DNA from: Photobacterium iliopiscarium
GTDB taxonomy: Bacteria; Pseudomonadota; Gammaproteobacteria; Enterobacterales; Vibrionaceae
Direction: 5' to 3'
NCBI RefSeq assembly: GCF_003026395.1
Contig: NZ_PYOO01000002.1
Coordinates: 186,001-250,000 of the forward strand
DNA: 64,000 nt
Shown here: positions 10,384 through 20,375 of the stretch, piece by piece
Position numbering within the stretch: position 1 is the first letter of the stretch
Layout: each line of letters opens with the position of its first letter
Translations under genes and position numbers: made by a program
The notes under the pieces: generated by a model
What the model was told of the DNA's origin: nothing
The model's input: only the letters and a program-made list of their open reading frames with translations
Databases searched by the model: none

Positions 10384-10445
10384 AGTAAAAGACAGTAACA
10401 TTTGGTACTTTTACTCAAGCCCATCATTATATAATGATTTTTTTT
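10384..10445 (+). promoter_or_regulatory. Candidate trp attenuator structure
   Basis: Two hairpins follow the leader frame: AGTAAAAG / CTTTTACT (10384-10391 with 10408-10415) and the 16-base palindrome ATCATTATATAATGAT at 10423-10438 followed directly by seven T. The second has terminator form but an unusually AT-rich stem. About 190 bases of AT-rich sequence without clear features then lead to trpE. A further hairpin with perfect 9-bp arms, CTGCTATAT / ATATAGCAG, lies upstream at 10249-10290. Confidence 0.4.
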
Positions 10446-10638
10446 AGTCATAACAACATGAATGATAACCACCCAATACATTGATTATTATCAACTTGAC
10501 TAAAATAAAACATCACAAGGCATTTTGTTAAAAATTATCGGTAAAAGTAAAAAACTAATCTTGCTCAAATGATCAGTTTACGCCACTATCGAATAATAAA
10601 AGCAGGATCGCATTAGTACAAACGGCAGGGAGAACGCT

Positions 10639-12231
10639 GTGACAACTCACTCTATTGGATCGCATATCGATAACACAACACCAGAAAATCAACATCAAAT
10701 TAAGGTACTTAACCTCGATGTACCTTATATGGCTGACCCTACTGATGCTTATTTTACACTGTGTGGTGATAGCCCTTGCCATCTATTATTAGAATCAGCC
10801 GAAGTCGATTCGAAACAAGATCTTAAAAGCTTATTATTGATTGATGCCGCCGTGCGGATAGTTTGTCGTGGCAAAGAGGTTATATTAGAAGCTCTGTCTG
10901 ACAATGGTCAACGCATCCTGCATGTTCTCAACAGCCATCTCAAGTCTGATATTAAAGCGATCTATAATGCTGATACGCTGCGCTTACATTTTCCAACCCA
11001 TGTTCAGACGTTAGATGAAGACTCTCGCCTACGCCAAACCTCATCTTTTGATGCGTTACGGCTAATTCAACATGCCTTTGATACCGAAAACCATCCTCGC
11101 GATGCATTATTCATTGGTGGCTTATTTGCTTATGATTTAGTGGCTGACTTTGAACCACTTATCGCCGTTGATGCGGATAATAGCTGTCCTGATTATATTT
11201 TCTATATCGCTGAAACATTGTTGATTATTGATCATCAACACCAACAAGCACACTTACAAGCAACCTTGTTTGAGCATAATACCCCGTCAATTGCGGATGA
11301 TATTCAACACCGTTTAGACACACTTAAAACCCGTTGTCTTAATCCTCAGTCATTGCCCGTTGCACCCGCTATCACCGCTTGTGTCCCCGTTCCAACGATA
11401 ACGGATCATGACTTCAGCCAAACCGTTGCCGCCCTAAAACAATTTGTTATTCGAGGTGATGTGTTTCAAGTTGTGCCATCTCGACAATTTAAGCTGCCGT
11501 GTCCCTCGCCGCTTAACGCGTATAAAGCATTAAAAATTGGTAACCCAAGTCCGTATATGTTTTATCTGCATGATACTGACTTTACCTTATTTGGTGCCTC
11601 GCCAGAGAGTGCATTGAAATATTGTACCCAATCTAACCAAGTTGAAATCTACCCTATTGCAGGTACACGTCAGCGCGGCAAAAACAAAGATGGTTCAATT
11701 AATCTCGATCTCGATACGCGTATCGAACTAGAACTTCGTTGTGACACCAAAGAAAATGCTGAACATATGATGCTGGTTGATTTAGCCCGCAATGATGTCG
11801 CCCGTATTAGCCAAGCAGGAAGCCGCCACGTAGCTGATTTATTACATGTTGATCGTTATAGCCATGTGATGCATTTAGTGTCGCGAGTCGTGGGCCAATT
11901 GCGCCATGATCTTGATGCCCTGCACGCTTATCAAGCTTGTATGAACATGGGTACCTTAACGGGCGCACCTAAAATTAGAGCCATGCAACTTATCCGTGAA
12001 GTTGAACAACGTCGCCGTGGAAGCTATGGCGGTGCGGTTGGTTATATTACAGGACATGGGGATATGGATACCTGCATTGTGATCCGTTCTGCTTATGTCG
12101 AAAACGGTATCGCCAGTGTTCAAGCAGGTGCAGGGGTGGTTTATGACTCCATACCACAAGCCGAAACAGATGAAACCAAATCGAAAGCACAAGCGGTAAT
12201 CAATGCCATTCGTCACGCCCATCAAGGTTAA
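10639..12231 (+). CDS. trpE: Anthranilate synthase component I
   Basis: TrpE converts chorismate and ammonia (delivered by TrpG) to anthranilate, the first committed step of tryptophan synthesis. The 530-residue protein carries the feedback motif LLLES (residues 49-53) for tryptophan binding, and the chorismate-binding core with GTRQRGKN, RIELELRCDTKE, LVDLARNDVARIS, TGAPKIRAM and QAGAGVVYDS. Start is a GTG at 10639 preceded by CAGGGAGAA, a good ribosome site. It is the first structural gene of a six-gene operon. Regulation is by TrpR at the upstream operator and by end-product inhibition. Confidence 0.97.
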   Translation: MTTHSIGSHIDNTTPENQHQIKVLNLDVPYMADPTDAYFTLCGDSPCHLLLESAEVDSKQDLKSLLLIDAAVRIVCRGKEVILEALSDNGQRILHVLNSHLKSDIKAIYNADTLRLHFPTHVQTLDEDSRLRQTSSFDALRLIQHAFDTENHPRDALFIGGLFAYDLVADFEPLIAVDADNSCPDYIFYIAETLLIIDHQHQQAHLQATLFEHNTPSIADDIQHRLDTLKTRCLNPQSLPVAPAITACVPVPTITDHDFSQTVAALKQFVIRGDVFQVVPSRQFKLPCPSPLNAYKALKIGNPSPYMFYLHDTDFTLFGASPESALKYCTQSNQVEIYPIAGTRQRGKNKDGSINLDLDTRIELELRCDTKENAEHMMLVDLARNDVARISQAGSRHVADLLHVDRYSHVMHLVSRVVGQLRHDLDALHAYQACMNMGTLTGAPKIRAMQLIREVEQRRRGSYGGAVGYITGHGDMDTCIVIRSAYVENGIASVQAGAGVVYDSIPQAETDETKSKAQAVINAIRHAHQG

Positions 12232-12241
12232 GGAGCACAAG

Positions 12242-12871
12242 ATGACCATCACGAAAAATCACCATAATGCCCATATTGTATTGTTAGATAACTTTGATTC
12301 CTTTACTTATAACCTTGTTGATCAATTTCGAAGTCTGGGTTTTCCCGTCACGATTTATCGTAATCATTTATCAGCGCAACAAATCGAACACGCATTACTT
12401 GAACATAAAAATCCGGTATTAGTGTTATCACCAGGCCCTGGCGCACCAGCTGATGCGGGATGCATGCCTGAACTTATTCAACGCGTCAAAGGCAAAATCC
12501 CAATGTTAGGTATTTGCCTCGGTCATCAAGCGATTATTGAAGCTTATGGTGGCACCGTCGCCGGCGCTGGCGATATCGTGCATGGTAAAGCCGCAATGAT
12601 AACCCACAACCAGCACCCTGTTTTTGGTCAACTTGCCAGCCCACTCACCGTCGCCCGTTATCATTCTTTAGTCGCAACCCATGTTCCTGCTAGCCTTGAA
12701 ACGATTGCTGATGTAAATGGATTAGTGATGGCGGTCGTTAATGAACACGACAAAGTCTGTGGCTTTCAATTTCACCCAGAATCTATCCTTACTACTCAAG
12801 GCGCAGAACTACTTACTCATACACTGGCTTGGGTTATCAAAGCACCCACCACATGCCTAAATACCCATTAA
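12242..12871 (+). CDS. trpG: Anthranilate synthase component II, glutamine amidotransferase
   Basis: TrpG hydrolyses glutamine and passes ammonia to TrpE. The 209 residues form a class I glutamine amidotransferase with nucleophile C92 in LGICLGHQA and the His/Glu pair H178/E180 in FQFHPES. The ATG at 12242 follows AAGGAG by six bases and lies 10 bases after trpE; an upstream in-frame ATG at 12203 lies inside trpE and is unlikely. In E. coli trpG is fused to trpD, whereas here it is a separate gene, as in Vibrio. Confidence 0.96.
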   Translation: MTITKNHHNAHIVLLDNFDSFTYNLVDQFRSLGFPVTIYRNHLSAQQIEHALLEHKNPVLVLSPGPGAPADAGCMPELIQRVKGKIPMLGICLGHQAIIEAYGGTVAGAGDIVHGKAAMITHNQHPVFGQLASPLTVARYHSLVATHVPASLETIADVNGLVMAVVNEHDKVCGFQFHPESILTTQGAELLTHTLAWVIKAPTTCLNTH

Positions 12872-12879
12872 GGAAGATG

Positions 12880-13890
12880 ATGAACGCTACTATTTCTAAA
12901 CTCGCTGACAAACTCTACGCCCAACATCCCTTGAGCGAAGAAGAAAGCCATGTTCTCTTTGATGCGATCATCAATGGAGAAGTTGAGCCGATTGTATTAT
13001 CAGCCGTATTAACAGCCTTAAAAATTAAAGGTGAAACCCCCGCAGAAATTGCAGGCGCAGCTAAAGCACTGGTTAAAAATGCCAGCCCTTTTCCCCGACC
13101 AGATTATGATTTCGCAGATATTGTTGGTACGGGTGGCGATGGCGCTAATACCATCAACATTTCTACTACCGCCGCCTTTGTCGCTGCTGCCTGTGGTGTA
13201 AAAGTGGCTAAACATGGCAACCGTGGCGTATCAAGCAAATCAGGATCATCCGATTTATTAGATAAATTTGGGATTAATTTAACCATGCCAGCCCAAACAG
13301 CACGCCAAGCATTAGATGAGCTTGGGATCTGTTTTCTATTTGCGCCTGAATATCACGGTGGCGTACGTCATGCGATGCCGGTACGACAAACATTACAAAC
13401 GCGCACTATTTTTAATGTCTTAGGCCCATTAATTAACCCTGCCAAACCTAATATTCAATTAATGGGGGTTTATGATATCGCTTTGGTTCGCCCTATTGCT
13501 GAAACCTTAGCAACAATGGGATTAAAACGTGCTGCGGTGGTACATGGTAGCGGACTTGATGAAGTTGCCATTCATGGTGAAACCCATGTGGCTGAAATTA
13601 TTGATGGGGTGATCACCGAATACACTCTTACTCCGGCTGACTTTGGGCTCAAAAGCTATCCTTTAGAAGCCATTCGTGGCGGTGAGCCGGATGAGAACCG
13701 TACCCTCATTGAACATATTCTAACGGGTAAAGGAACACCCGCGCAAGAAGGTGCCGTCGCTGTTAATGTTGCACTCTTATTGCGCCTTTTTGGCCATCAG
13801 GATCTTAAAGAAAATACTCAACTCGCAATCACCATCATGCGTTCAGGTAACGCGTATCAACTTGTAGAACAACTGGCAGCACGAGGTTAA
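12880..13890 (+). CDS. trpD: Anthranilate phosphoribosyltransferase
   Basis: TrpD transfers the phosphoribosyl group of PRPP to anthranilate. The 336-residue protein contains the PRPP/metal motif VGTGGDGANTINIST, the loop KHGNRGVSSKSGSSDLLD, and the NVLGPLINPA and GLDE regions typical of the family. AGGAAG directly follows the trpG stop and precedes two adjacent ATG codons (12877 and 12880); the second has the better spacing. An ATG at 12829 would overlap trpG and is unlikely. Close spacing on both sides indicates translational coupling within the operon. Confidence 0.96.
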   Translation: MNATISKLADKLYAQHPLSEEESHVLFDAIINGEVEPIVLSAVLTALKIKGETPAEIAGAAKALVKNASPFPRPDYDFADIVGTGGDGANTINISTTAAFVAAACGVKVAKHGNRGVSSKSGSSDLLDKFGINLTMPAQTARQALDELGICFLFAPEYHGGVRHAMPVRQTLQTRTIFNVLGPLINPAKPNIQLMGVYDIALVRPIAETLATMGLKRAAVVHGSGLDEVAIHGETHVAEIIDGVITEYTLTPADFGLKSYPLEAIRGGEPDENRTLIEHILTGKGTPAQEGAVAVNVALLLRLFGHQDLKENTQLAITIMRSGNAYQLVEQLAARG

Positions 13891-13892
13891 TC

Positions 13893-15293
13893 ATGGAAAC
13901 AGTCCTTGCTAAAATTATCGCGGATAAAAAAATCTGGGTCGATGCCCGCAAAGAAGCGCAACCACTCGCCAGTTTTCGCCACCAGCTTACGCCTAGCGAT
14001 CGTGATTTCTACCACGCGCTTGCCAATACAGATCAACATGGGTGCCATCGCCCTGCTTTTATTCTTGAATGTAAAAAGGCATCACCGTCAAAAGGCTTAA
14101 TTAGAGAAGATTTCAATTTAGATGATATTGCGATGGTTTATAACCAATACGCCAGTGCTATTTCAGTATTAACTGACGAGAAATATTTTCAAGGCAATGT
14201 TGAGTTTTTACCGAAGGTACGCAGTCAAGTTACCCAACCAGTATTATGTAAAGACTTTATGATTGATAGCTACCAAGTTTATTTGGCGCGTCATTATCAA
14301 GCAGATGCGATTTTATTGATGTTATCTGTACTGGATGATGAACAATACCAAACGCTTGCCGCTGTGGCTGAATCACTCCAACTCGGTATTTTAACCGAAG
14401 TAAGTAATGAAGCTGAACTCACGCGCGCCATCACACTCAAGGCAAAAGTCGTCGGTATTAACAACCGTAATTTACGCGATTTAAGTATTGATCTAAATCG
14501 AACTAAACAGCTCGCGCCCAATTTACCTAAAGGCACAATTGTTATTTCTGAGTCAGGGATTTATACCCACCAGCAAGTACGTGAACTCTCGCCTTATGCC
14601 AATGGTTTTTTAATTGGTAGTTCATTAATGGCAGCTGATAACCTTGATTTAGCGGTTCGAAAAGTCTTATTTGGTGAACATAAAGTTTGCGGGTTAACCT
14701 CAAATGAAGATGCTCATCAGGCTTATCAACAAGGGGCAACCTATGGGGGTTTGATTTTCGTACCATCATCACCACGAGCTATTGATCTCGACCACGCTTT
14801 AGCGGTTACCGCCTCCGTTCCACTTAATTTTGTCGGTGTATTTCAAAACAGCCCATTGACAGACATTGTGACTACCGCAACAACTTTAGCCTTGGCTGCG
14901 GTGCAATTACACGGCAATGAATCACCACAATATATTGCGCAATTACGTGAGCAATTACCGGCTAACTGCCAAATATGGAAAGCCCACGCCATCACTGATA
15001 GCGTACCAGATCTTACTCAATGGTCAGTCGACAAGCACCTGTTTGACAGTAAAGTCGAAGGCAAAAGTGGAGGCACAGGTATCACCTTTGATTGGTCTTT
15101 AATTACACCAGAAAACAGATCAAACAGCTTACTTGCTGGTGGGCTCAACCCAGATAATGTACACCATGCCGCCTCGCTTGGTTTTAGCGGCTTAGATTTA
15201 AATTCCGGTGTAGAAAGCGCACCGGGTAAAAAAGATCCCCATAAATTAGCGGCAGCCTTTACGGCAATCAAACATATTAAGGACAATAAATAA
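13893..15293 (+). CDS. trpCF: Bifunctional indole-3-glycerol phosphate synthase / phosphoribosylanthranilate isomerase
   Basis: The 466-residue fusion catalyses two consecutive steps: PRA isomerisation (C-terminal domain) and indole-glycerol phosphate formation (N-terminal domain). The N-terminal TIM barrel (about 1-255) has [12 protein letters not shown] with the catalytic lysine, VLCKDFMID, and ISESGI. The C-terminal barrel (about 256-466) has [11 protein letters not shown] with the catalytic cysteine, FVGVF, VQLHGNE and [10 protein letters not shown]. The ATG lies two bases after the trpD stop. The fusion is the usual gammaproteobacterial arrangement. Confidence 0.97.
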   Translation: METVLAKIIADKKIWVDARKEAQPLASFRHQLTPSDRDFYHALANTDQHGCHRPAFILECKKASPSKGLIREDFNLDDIAMVYNQYASAISVLTDEKYFQGNVEFLPKVRSQVTQPVLCKDFMIDSYQVYLARHYQADAILLMLSVLDDEQYQTLAAVAESLQLGILTEVSNEAELTRAITLKAKVVGINNRNLRDLSIDLNRTKQLAPNLPKGTIVISESGIYTHQQVRELSPYANGFLIGSSLMAADNLDLAVRKVLFGEHKVCGLTSNEDAHQAYQQGATYGGLIFVPSSPRAIDLDHALAVTASVPLNFVGVFQNSPLTDIVTTATTLALAAVQLHGNESPQYIAQLREQLPANCQIWKAHAITDSVPDLTQWSVDKHLFDSKVEGKSGGTGITFDWSLITPENRSNSLLAGGLNPDNVHHAASLGFSGLDLNSGVESAPGKKDPHKLAAAFTAIKHIKDNK

Positions 15294-15295
15294 TC

Positions 15296-16486
15296 ATGAG
15301 TAAATTGAATGCCTACTTTGGTGAATTTGGTGGTCAATATGTCCCTCAAATTCTAGTACCAGCCTTAGACCAACTTGAAGATGCTTTTATTGAAGCTCAA
15401 CAAGATCCCGACTTTCAGCTGCAATTTATAACGTTATTAAAAGACTATGCAGGACGACCAACAGCGTTAACCTTGTGCCAAAATTTAACCCAAGGCACAA
15501 AGACCAAGCTTTATTTAAAGCGTGAAGATCTTCTTCATGGTGGCGCGCATAAAACTAATCAAGTATTGGGCCAAGCATTACTGGCACAACGCATGGGTAA
15601 AACTGAAATCATCGCAGAAACAGGCGCGGGTCAACACGGGGTTGCAACAGCATTAGCGTGTGCTTTACTCGGGTTAAAGTGTCGCATTTATATGGGCGCG
15701 AAAGATATTGAACGTCAAAGTCCCAATGTATTTAGAATGAAATTAATGGGCGCGACGGTTATTCCTGTAACGTCAGGTTCAGCAACCTTAAAAGATGCGT
15801 GTAATGAAGCGATGCGCGATTGGTCTGCTAGCTATGACAAAGCCCATTATCTATTAGGAACCGCCGCCGGTCCTCACCCATTCCCAACCATCGTGCGTGA
15901 ATTTCAAAAAATCATTGGTGAAGAAACAAAAACCCAAATTATTGCAAAAGAAGGCCGTTTGCCCGATGCGGTTATTGCTTGTGTCGGTGGCGGATCAAAT
16001 GCAATTGGTATGTTCGCTGATTTTATCGAAGAAAGTAGTGTCCGTTTAATTGGCGTTGAGCCTGCTGGAAAAGGGTTAGATACCAACATGCATGGCGCGC
16101 CATTGAAACACGGAAAACTTGGTATTTTCTTTGGTATGAAAGCACCGCTAATGCAAGATGAACATGGTCAGGTTGAAGAGTCATATTCAATTTCAGCAGG
16201 GTTAGATTTCCCTTCTGTTGGCCCACAACACGCGCATCTTAATGCGATTGGTCGTGCAGAATACGGTGCTGTTACCGACGATGAAGCATTAGATGCATTT
16301 CAACTATTAGCCCGTAAAGAAGGCATTATTCCAGCACTTGAATCTGCACATGCATTGGCTTATGCACTAAAAATAATTGCAGATGAACCTGAAAAAGAAC
16401 AATTACTGGTGGTTAACCTTTCAGGCCGAGGCGATAAAGACATTTTCACTGTGCACGATATTTTAACGGCAAAAGGAGTTTTATAA
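15296..16486 (+). CDS. trpB: Tryptophan synthase beta chain
   Basis: TrpB condenses indole with serine to tryptophan using pyridoxal phosphate. The 396-residue protein has the PLP lysine K86 in [17 protein letters not shown] for substrate binding, the phosphate-binding GGGSNAIG loop and a GRGDKD C-terminal motif. Length is typical (397 in E. coli). It begins two bases after trpCF and its TAA overlaps the trpA start codon by one base, so beta and alpha subunits are coupled, consistent with the alpha2beta2 complex. Confidence 0.98.
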   Translation: MSKLNAYFGEFGGQYVPQILVPALDQLEDAFIEAQQDPDFQLQFITLLKDYAGRPTALTLCQNLTQGTKTKLYLKREDLLHGGAHKTNQVLGQALLAQRMGKTEIIAETGAGQHGVATALACALLGLKCRIYMGAKDIERQSPNVFRMKLMGATVIPVTSGSATLKDACNEAMRDWSASYDKAHYLLGTAAGPHPFPTIVREFQKIIGEETKTQIIAKEGRLPDAVIACVGGGSNAIGMFADFIEESSVRLIGVEPAGKGLDTNMHGAPLKHGKLGIFFGMKAPLMQDEHGQVEESYSISAGLDFPSVGPQHAHLNAIGRAEYGAVTDDEALDAFQLLARKEGIIPALESAHALAYALKIIADEPEKEQLLVVNLSGRGDKDIFTVHDILTAKGVL

Positions 16487-17292
16487 TGGATCGCTACCAC
16501 AATTTATTTACTCAATTGAATGCCCGTAATGAAGGTGCATTTGTCCCTTTTGTTACCCTTGGTGATCCAACGCCACAACGCTCAATGGATATTATTGATA
16601 CTTTAGTTGCCGCAGGGGCTGATGCCTTAGAGTTGGGGATCCCTTTTTCAGATCCTTTAGCTGATGGCCCAACGATTCAAGGGGCCAATATTCGAGCTCT
16701 TACAGCCCAAACCACCCCCATTGTTTGTTTTGAAATGCTCACTCAGATTCGCGCTAAATATCCTCAATTACCGATTGGATTACTGATGTATGCCAATTTA
16801 GTATTCGCTACAGGTATTGATAATTTTTATCGTCGTTGTGCTGATGCTGGGGTTGACTCAGTATTAATTGCTGATGTACCTGTTAATGCGTCACTTGAAT
16901 TTAGAGTTGCAGCAGAAGCTCACGGGATTCACCCTATCTTTATTGCGCCACCTAATGCTGATGCTACAACCTTAAAAACAGTCTCAGAGCTTAGCGGTGG
17001 TTATACTTACCTACTTTCACGCGCTGGCGTCACAGGTGCGGAAACGAAAGCAGAAATGCCGATTGAGCCATTATTAGCCGCATTAAAAGCTCATAATGCG
17101 CCACCAGCGTTACTCGGTTTTGGTATTTCAACCCCAGAACAAGTAAAGGAAGCCATTAAAGCAGGTGCTGCTGGGGCTATTTCAGGTTCAGCCATCGTTA
17201 AAATCATTGAAAACCATGTTGATGACCATCCAACATTACTCAGTACACTAAGTACATTTATAACCAATATGAAAGCAGCAACACATCATTAA
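16486..17292 (+). CDS. trpA: Tryptophan synthase alpha chain
   Basis: TrpA cleaves indole-3-glycerol phosphate and channels indole to TrpB. The 268-residue TIM barrel has the catalytic acids E49 in [19 protein letters not shown] and D60, the flexible loop [10 protein letters not shown], and the phosphate-binding GFGIS and GSAIVKII segments. Length equals E. coli TrpA. The start overlaps the trpB stop (TAATG) and is preceded by AAAGGAG. It is the last gene of the trp operon; a GC-rich hairpin follows within 20 bases. Confidence 0.98.
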   Translation: MDRYHNLFTQLNARNEGAFVPFVTLGDPTPQRSMDIIDTLVAAGADALELGIPFSDPLADGPTIQGANIRALTAQTTPIVCFEMLTQIRAKYPQLPIGLLMYANLVFATGIDNFYRRCADAGVDSVLIADVPVNASLEFRVAAEAHGIHPIFIAPPNADATTLKTVSELSGGYTYLLSRAGVTGAETKAEMPIEPLLAALKAHNAPPALLGFGISTPEQVKEAIKAGAAGAISGSAIVKIIENHVDDHPTLLSTLSTFITNMKAATHH

Positions 17293-17310
17293 CCTACAAT
17301 CCGCTATCAA

Positions 17311-17342
17311 CCGCTGTCATTGAAGAAATATGGTGACAGCGG
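17311..17342 (+). terminator. Hairpin after trpA, terminator without U tract
   Basis: CCGCTGTCA (17311-17319) pairs perfectly with TGACAGCGG (17334-17342). No T run follows directly, so it may protect the 3' end or act with Rho rather than terminate intrinsically. Confidence 0.5.
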
Positions 17343-17430
17343 TATCACTCCCCCTTATATAAATCGATTTTTTCATTAATACCGTGGAACAGGTATACTC
17401 CTGCTAATTATCTTTAATGAGTTGGTATCA

Positions 17431-17970
17431 ATGAAACAAATTATAGAATTTATTCCATTACTGATCTTTTTTGTATTATTTAAAACTAATGGTATTTTTG
17501 TCGCAACAGGCGCATTAATTATCACGACAGCAATCCAATTGATCGTGACATGGTTTATCTATAAAAAAATAGAAAAAATGCAGTTAATCACTTTTGCTAT
17601 GGTGGCTATCTTTGGTGGTTTAACGCTGTTTTTACATGATGAAAACTTCATTAAATGGAAAGTAACCATCATTTATGGTTTATTTGCTCTCGCATTACTT
17701 GTAAGCCAATTGATGCATAAACCATTAATTAAATCGATGCTCGGCAAAGAGATGACGCTGCCAGAGAACGTTTGGTTACGTATCAATTTAGCATGGACAA
17801 TATTTTTTGTTGTTTGTGCTATTGTAAACATCTATATTGCATTCAATTTTCCGCTTGATGTTTGGGTGGATTTCAAGGTATTTGGCTTGTTAGGACTAAC
17901 ATTACTCTTTACCTTCGCGACGGGTGGCTATATTTATCGCCACTTACCAAAAAGCCCTGATGATAAATAA
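17431..17970 (+). CDS. yciB: Inner-membrane protein YciB (intracellular septation protein A family)
   Basis: YciB is a small polytopic inner-membrane protein linked to cell-envelope synthesis and division. The 179 residues (same length as E. coli) begin [18 protein letters not shown], contain about five hydrophobic helices (around 5-22, 24-44, 50-66, 74-92 and two towards the end) and the family segment [12 protein letters not shown]. The ATG at 17431 matches the E. coli start; a TTG three codons earlier is less likely. It follows the trp operon and precedes yciA by 13 bases, as in related genomes. Confidence 0.94.
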   Translation: MKQIIEFIPLLIFFVLFKTNGIFVATGALIITTAIQLIVTWFIYKKIEKMQLITFAMVAIFGGLTLFLHDENFIKWKVTIIYGLFALALLVSQLMHKPLIKSMLGKEMTLPENVWLRINLAWTIFFVVCAIVNIYIAFNFPLDVWVDFKVFGLLGLTLLFTFATGGYIYRHLPKSPDDK

Positions 17971-17983
17971 AGTTGTATAACTG

Positions 17984-18385
17984 ATGACTACTGAAAACAA
18001 TATCCCTCGTGGACAGCTTCTACTACGCACATTAGCGATGCCTGCCGACACCAATGCAAATGGTGATATTTTTGGTGGTTGGATCATGTCGCAACTAGAT
18101 TTAGCGGGTGCTATTTTAGCCAAAGAGATCTCTCGTGGCCGAGTCGTCACCGTTTCGGTTGATAAAATAGAATTTAAAGCCCCAGTTGGCGTTGGTGATG
18201 TTGTTTGCTGTTACGGTGAATGTAAACGTATAGGAAATACATCAATGAGTGTCGGCTTAGAGGTGTGGGTAAAACCTGTTGCTGTTGATGGCATCGGTGA
18301 ACGTTACCGCGTCTGTGAAGCGACATTTAATTATGTCGCAATTAACAGCGAAGGTCGTCCACGTAAGATTGAAGTCACACAATAA
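17984..18385 (+). CDS. yciA: Acyl-CoA thioester hydrolase YciA
   Basis: YciA is a hot-dog fold thioesterase with broad acyl-CoA specificity, cytosolic and usually hexameric. The 133-residue protein has the active-site segment NANGDIFGGWIMSQLDLAG (catalytic D28) and VDKIEFKAPVGVGDVV. Length matches E. coli YciA (132). It lies 13 bases after yciB and probably shares its transcript; the pairing of yciB with yciA is conserved in gammaproteobacteria. A terminator follows. Confidence 0.95.
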   Translation: MTTENNIPRGQLLLRTLAMPADTNANGDIFGGWIMSQLDLAGAILAKEISRGRVVTVSVDKIEFKAPVGVGDVVCCYGECKRIGNTSMSVGLEVWVKPVAVDGIGERYRVCEATFNYVAINSEGRPRKIEVTQ

Positions 18386-18411
18386 TCCCCTAAAATAAAA
18401 ATGCACTTAAT

Positions 18412-18439
18412 AAGCACTAACTAAGGTTGGTGCTTTTTA
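18412..18439 (+). terminator. Terminator after yciA
   Basis: AAGCACTAAC-TAAG-GTTGGTGCTT hairpin with one mismatch, followed by T residues; ends the yciB-yciA transcript. Confidence 0.8.
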
Positions 18440-18555
18440 TTATTTATTTAAATCTACTTGTCCATGTTCAATATTTAGTTAGTATGGTGACATACTAAAA
18501 ACAACACGAATAATAATTCATTGTTTAAACCATAACTAAATAGGGAATGCCAACA

Positions 18556-18855
18556 ATGTGGTATGTGATTTTTTCTCAAGATGTTGAAAACAGTTTAGAG
18601 CGCCGCATGAGCGTACGTGAACAACATCTAGCTCGCCTAAAAGAGCTCCAACAACAACAACGCTTATTAGTCGCAGGACCAATGCCTGCGATTGATAATG
18701 AAAACCCAGGCGAGGCAGGTTTTACTGGTTCAACGGTTATTGCTAAATTTGAGTCACTAGAACAAGCACAACAATGGGCAAATACTGACCCGTATATTGA
18801 TGCTGGTGTCTACGCCAATGTTATTGTTAAACCCTTCAAAAAAGTTTTACCTTAA
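18556..18855 (+). CDS. yciI: YciI family protein
   Basis: The 99-residue protein matches E. coli YciI closely ([49 protein letters not shown]). It adopts a ferredoxin-like dimer fold; the conserved His and Asp suggest an enzyme, but the reaction is not established for this member. The ATG at 18556 (MWYVIFSQD) fits the family; an ATG at 18547 would add three residues and leave no room for the TAGGGA ribosome site. The next gene begins 19 bases later with its own ribosome site. Confidence 0.93.
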   Translation: MWYVIFSQDVENSLERRMSVREQHLARLKELQQQQRLLVAGPMPAIDNENPGEAGFTGSTVIAKFESLEQAQQWANTDPYIDAGVYANVIVKPFKKVLP

Positions 18856-18874
18856 ATTTATTCAGGATCAACCA

Positions 18875-19276
18875 GTGAATCAAACTACAACAAAAAAATG
18901 GCTTATCGCGACAATCGGTCTATTTGTCCTTGGTGGCTGTGCGTCACACGACCAACAAATGGCTGCTGAATCGTTAGCACAATCACGCGCAGCAGCGATT
19001 GATAGTAAAGCACCTTACCCAAAAATAGATGCTTACCAAATCACTCAAGCTTATGCGAGTAAAAACACGGTAAAACTCAACATCATTTATGGTGGTAATG
19101 GACGTGTAAAACCCACAACAGCGATAAAAACAGCCAGTGCCAATTACTGTAATAACGCTGAATTAATACCACTGTTTAAACATGGGGTGAATTATTTAAT
19201 CACTATCCGTGATGTTAGTGGTCGACAATTAGTATCACAAACCATTTCAGAAGAATATTGCGACTCGTTAAAATAA
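18875..19276 (+). CDS. Putative type II secretion pilotin lipoprotein, GspS-beta/AspS family
   Basis: From a GTG at 18875, preceded by CAGGA, the 133-residue product has a Lys-rich start, a hydrophobic segment and the lipobox LGGC, so it is a lipoprotein. The mature part resembles the AspS/GspS-beta (YghG-like) pilotins: two cysteines that can form the conserved disulfide (in SANYCNNAEL and EEYCDSLK), and a GVNYLITIRD segment. Such pilotins carry the GspD secretin to the outer membrane, and in Vibrio the pilotin gene is unlinked to the gsp operon, as here. Assignment is by recalled similarity, so moderate confidence. The gene follows yciI closely and may share its transcript. Confidence 0.7.
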   Translation: MNQTTTKKWLIATIGLFVLGGCASHDQQMAAESLAQSRAAAIDSKAPYPKIDAYQITQAYASKNTVKLNIIYGGNGRVKPTTAIKTASANYCNNAELIPLFKHGVNYLITIRDVSGRQLVSQTISEEYCDSLK

Positions 19277-19295
19277 CCAATGTGCAATACCCAAG

Positions 19296-19356
19296 AAATC
19301 CCTAACCCGCAACCGACCATTTTATAATGTCAATATTGCTGGTTAGGGTTTTTTAT
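19296..19356 (+). terminator. Terminator after the pilotin gene
   Basis: CCCTAACC and GGTTAGGG pair across a 33-base loop, then six T. Stem sequence is also present on the minus strand for the converging transporter gene. Confidence 0.65.
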
Positions 19357-19373
19357 TTCTTCATAATAAGCCA

Positions 19374-20375
19374 TTATTCAACAGAAATAGTTTCAACATT
19401 AATTGCATCATTAATTTGCACTTCAAATGCACGTAGCCGTTTATAAATCGACATTAATTCAACAATCGTACTCCATGAGTGCACCAGAAATTGAAACGAT
19501 TCTTCTACTTTCCCAAACGCTCTGAGTATCTGTTGTAATACACCCAATGTTAATGCGCCAGAAATAATAGCAGGACCCAGTGCGATATAAGGCACAATCA
19601 CGGTATATTGAATATATGACCATTTTGCGATATCAAAATATAAATAATGGCGATAAAGATTAAAGTAATTTTTACGAACATTAAAAAAGAGGTCTTTCAC
19701 TGTTTCTGGTTTTGCTCGCTGTGGATTATCTTCCCCAAACACTAACTCTTTACGATAAGCGGCTTCTACTTTTTGATTTTTAAATTCTAAGCCCGGTAAA
19801 CGAATACCAACAATCGCCAATAATACCGTTCCAAATAATGCCGAAATAATGGCTAAATACACCAACGATCGATCGACACTGCCTATCCACGGTAACTCGG
19901 TAACATTTTCACTTAACGTCCAAAGAATAGGTAAAAACGCAACCAACGTCATTAAAGATCGCATAAAGCTCACACCAAGGCTTTCAACGATACGAGCAAA
20001 GCGCATTGTATCTTCTTGAACCCGTTGTGATGCCCCTTCAATATGGCTAATTTTATCCCAATGCTTCATATAATAATTATTCATTGCGGTACGCCAACGA
20101 AAAACATAATGGCGAACAAAGAAATCGAGAATAACCGCAATAATAATATACACAGACACAATATTGAAAAACTCAATACAACCTGCTAGAAATTCATCAA
20201 ACGTTACGGCATTGGGTTTGGCTAATGCCTTTTGAATAAGATCATAAAAACTACCAAACCATTGATTCACTTCTACATCTATCTGAACTTTATACCAAGT
20301 GACATATAAAATAACGGCACTACCGACAATCGACCATAAAAACCATCGACGATCCAGAAAGAACGATTTAAACAT
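19374..20375 (-). CDS. sbmA: SbmA/BacA-type peptide transporter, N-terminally short
   Basis: SbmA/BacA proteins are inner-membrane, proton-driven importers of antimicrobial peptides such as microcins and proline-rich peptides. The 333 residues match SbmA strongly: HYVFRWRTAMNNYYM, HIEGASQRVQEDTMRFA, GIRLPGLEFKNQKVEAAYRKEL, VRKNYFNLYRHYLYF and STIVELMSIYKRLRAFE. E. coli SbmA has 406 residues; here the first two membrane segments (about 70 residues) are missing, with MFKSFF joined directly to the segment at RRWFLWSIVG. No upstream in-frame extension is seen. The remaining core appears intact. The gene stands alone with about 270 bases upstream. Confidence 0.85.
   Translation of the reverse strand: MFKSFFLDRRWFLWSIVGSAVILYVTWYKVQIDVEVNQWFGSFYDLIQKALAKPNAVTFDEFLAGCIEFFNIVSVYIIIAVILDFFVRHYVFRWRTAMNNYYMKHWDKISHIEGASQRVQEDTMRFARIVESLGVSFMRSLMTLVAFLPILWTLSENVTELPWIGSVDRSLVYLAIISALFGTVLLAIVGIRLPGLEFKNQKVEAAYRKELVFGEDNPQRAKPETVKDLFFNVRKNYFNLYRHYLYFDIAKWSYIQYTVIVPYIALGPAIISGALTLGVLQQILRAFGKVEESFQFLVHSWSTIVELMSIYKRLRAFEVQINDAINVETISVE

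Noticed and set aside
10573..10782. 69-codon leftward frame over the trpE start
   Set aside because: It lies opposite the beginning of trpE and the leader, with no ribosome site or family.
12203..12241. Upstream ATG extension of trpG
   Set aside because: It lies within trpE; the ATG at 12242 has a perfect ribosome site and matches homologues.
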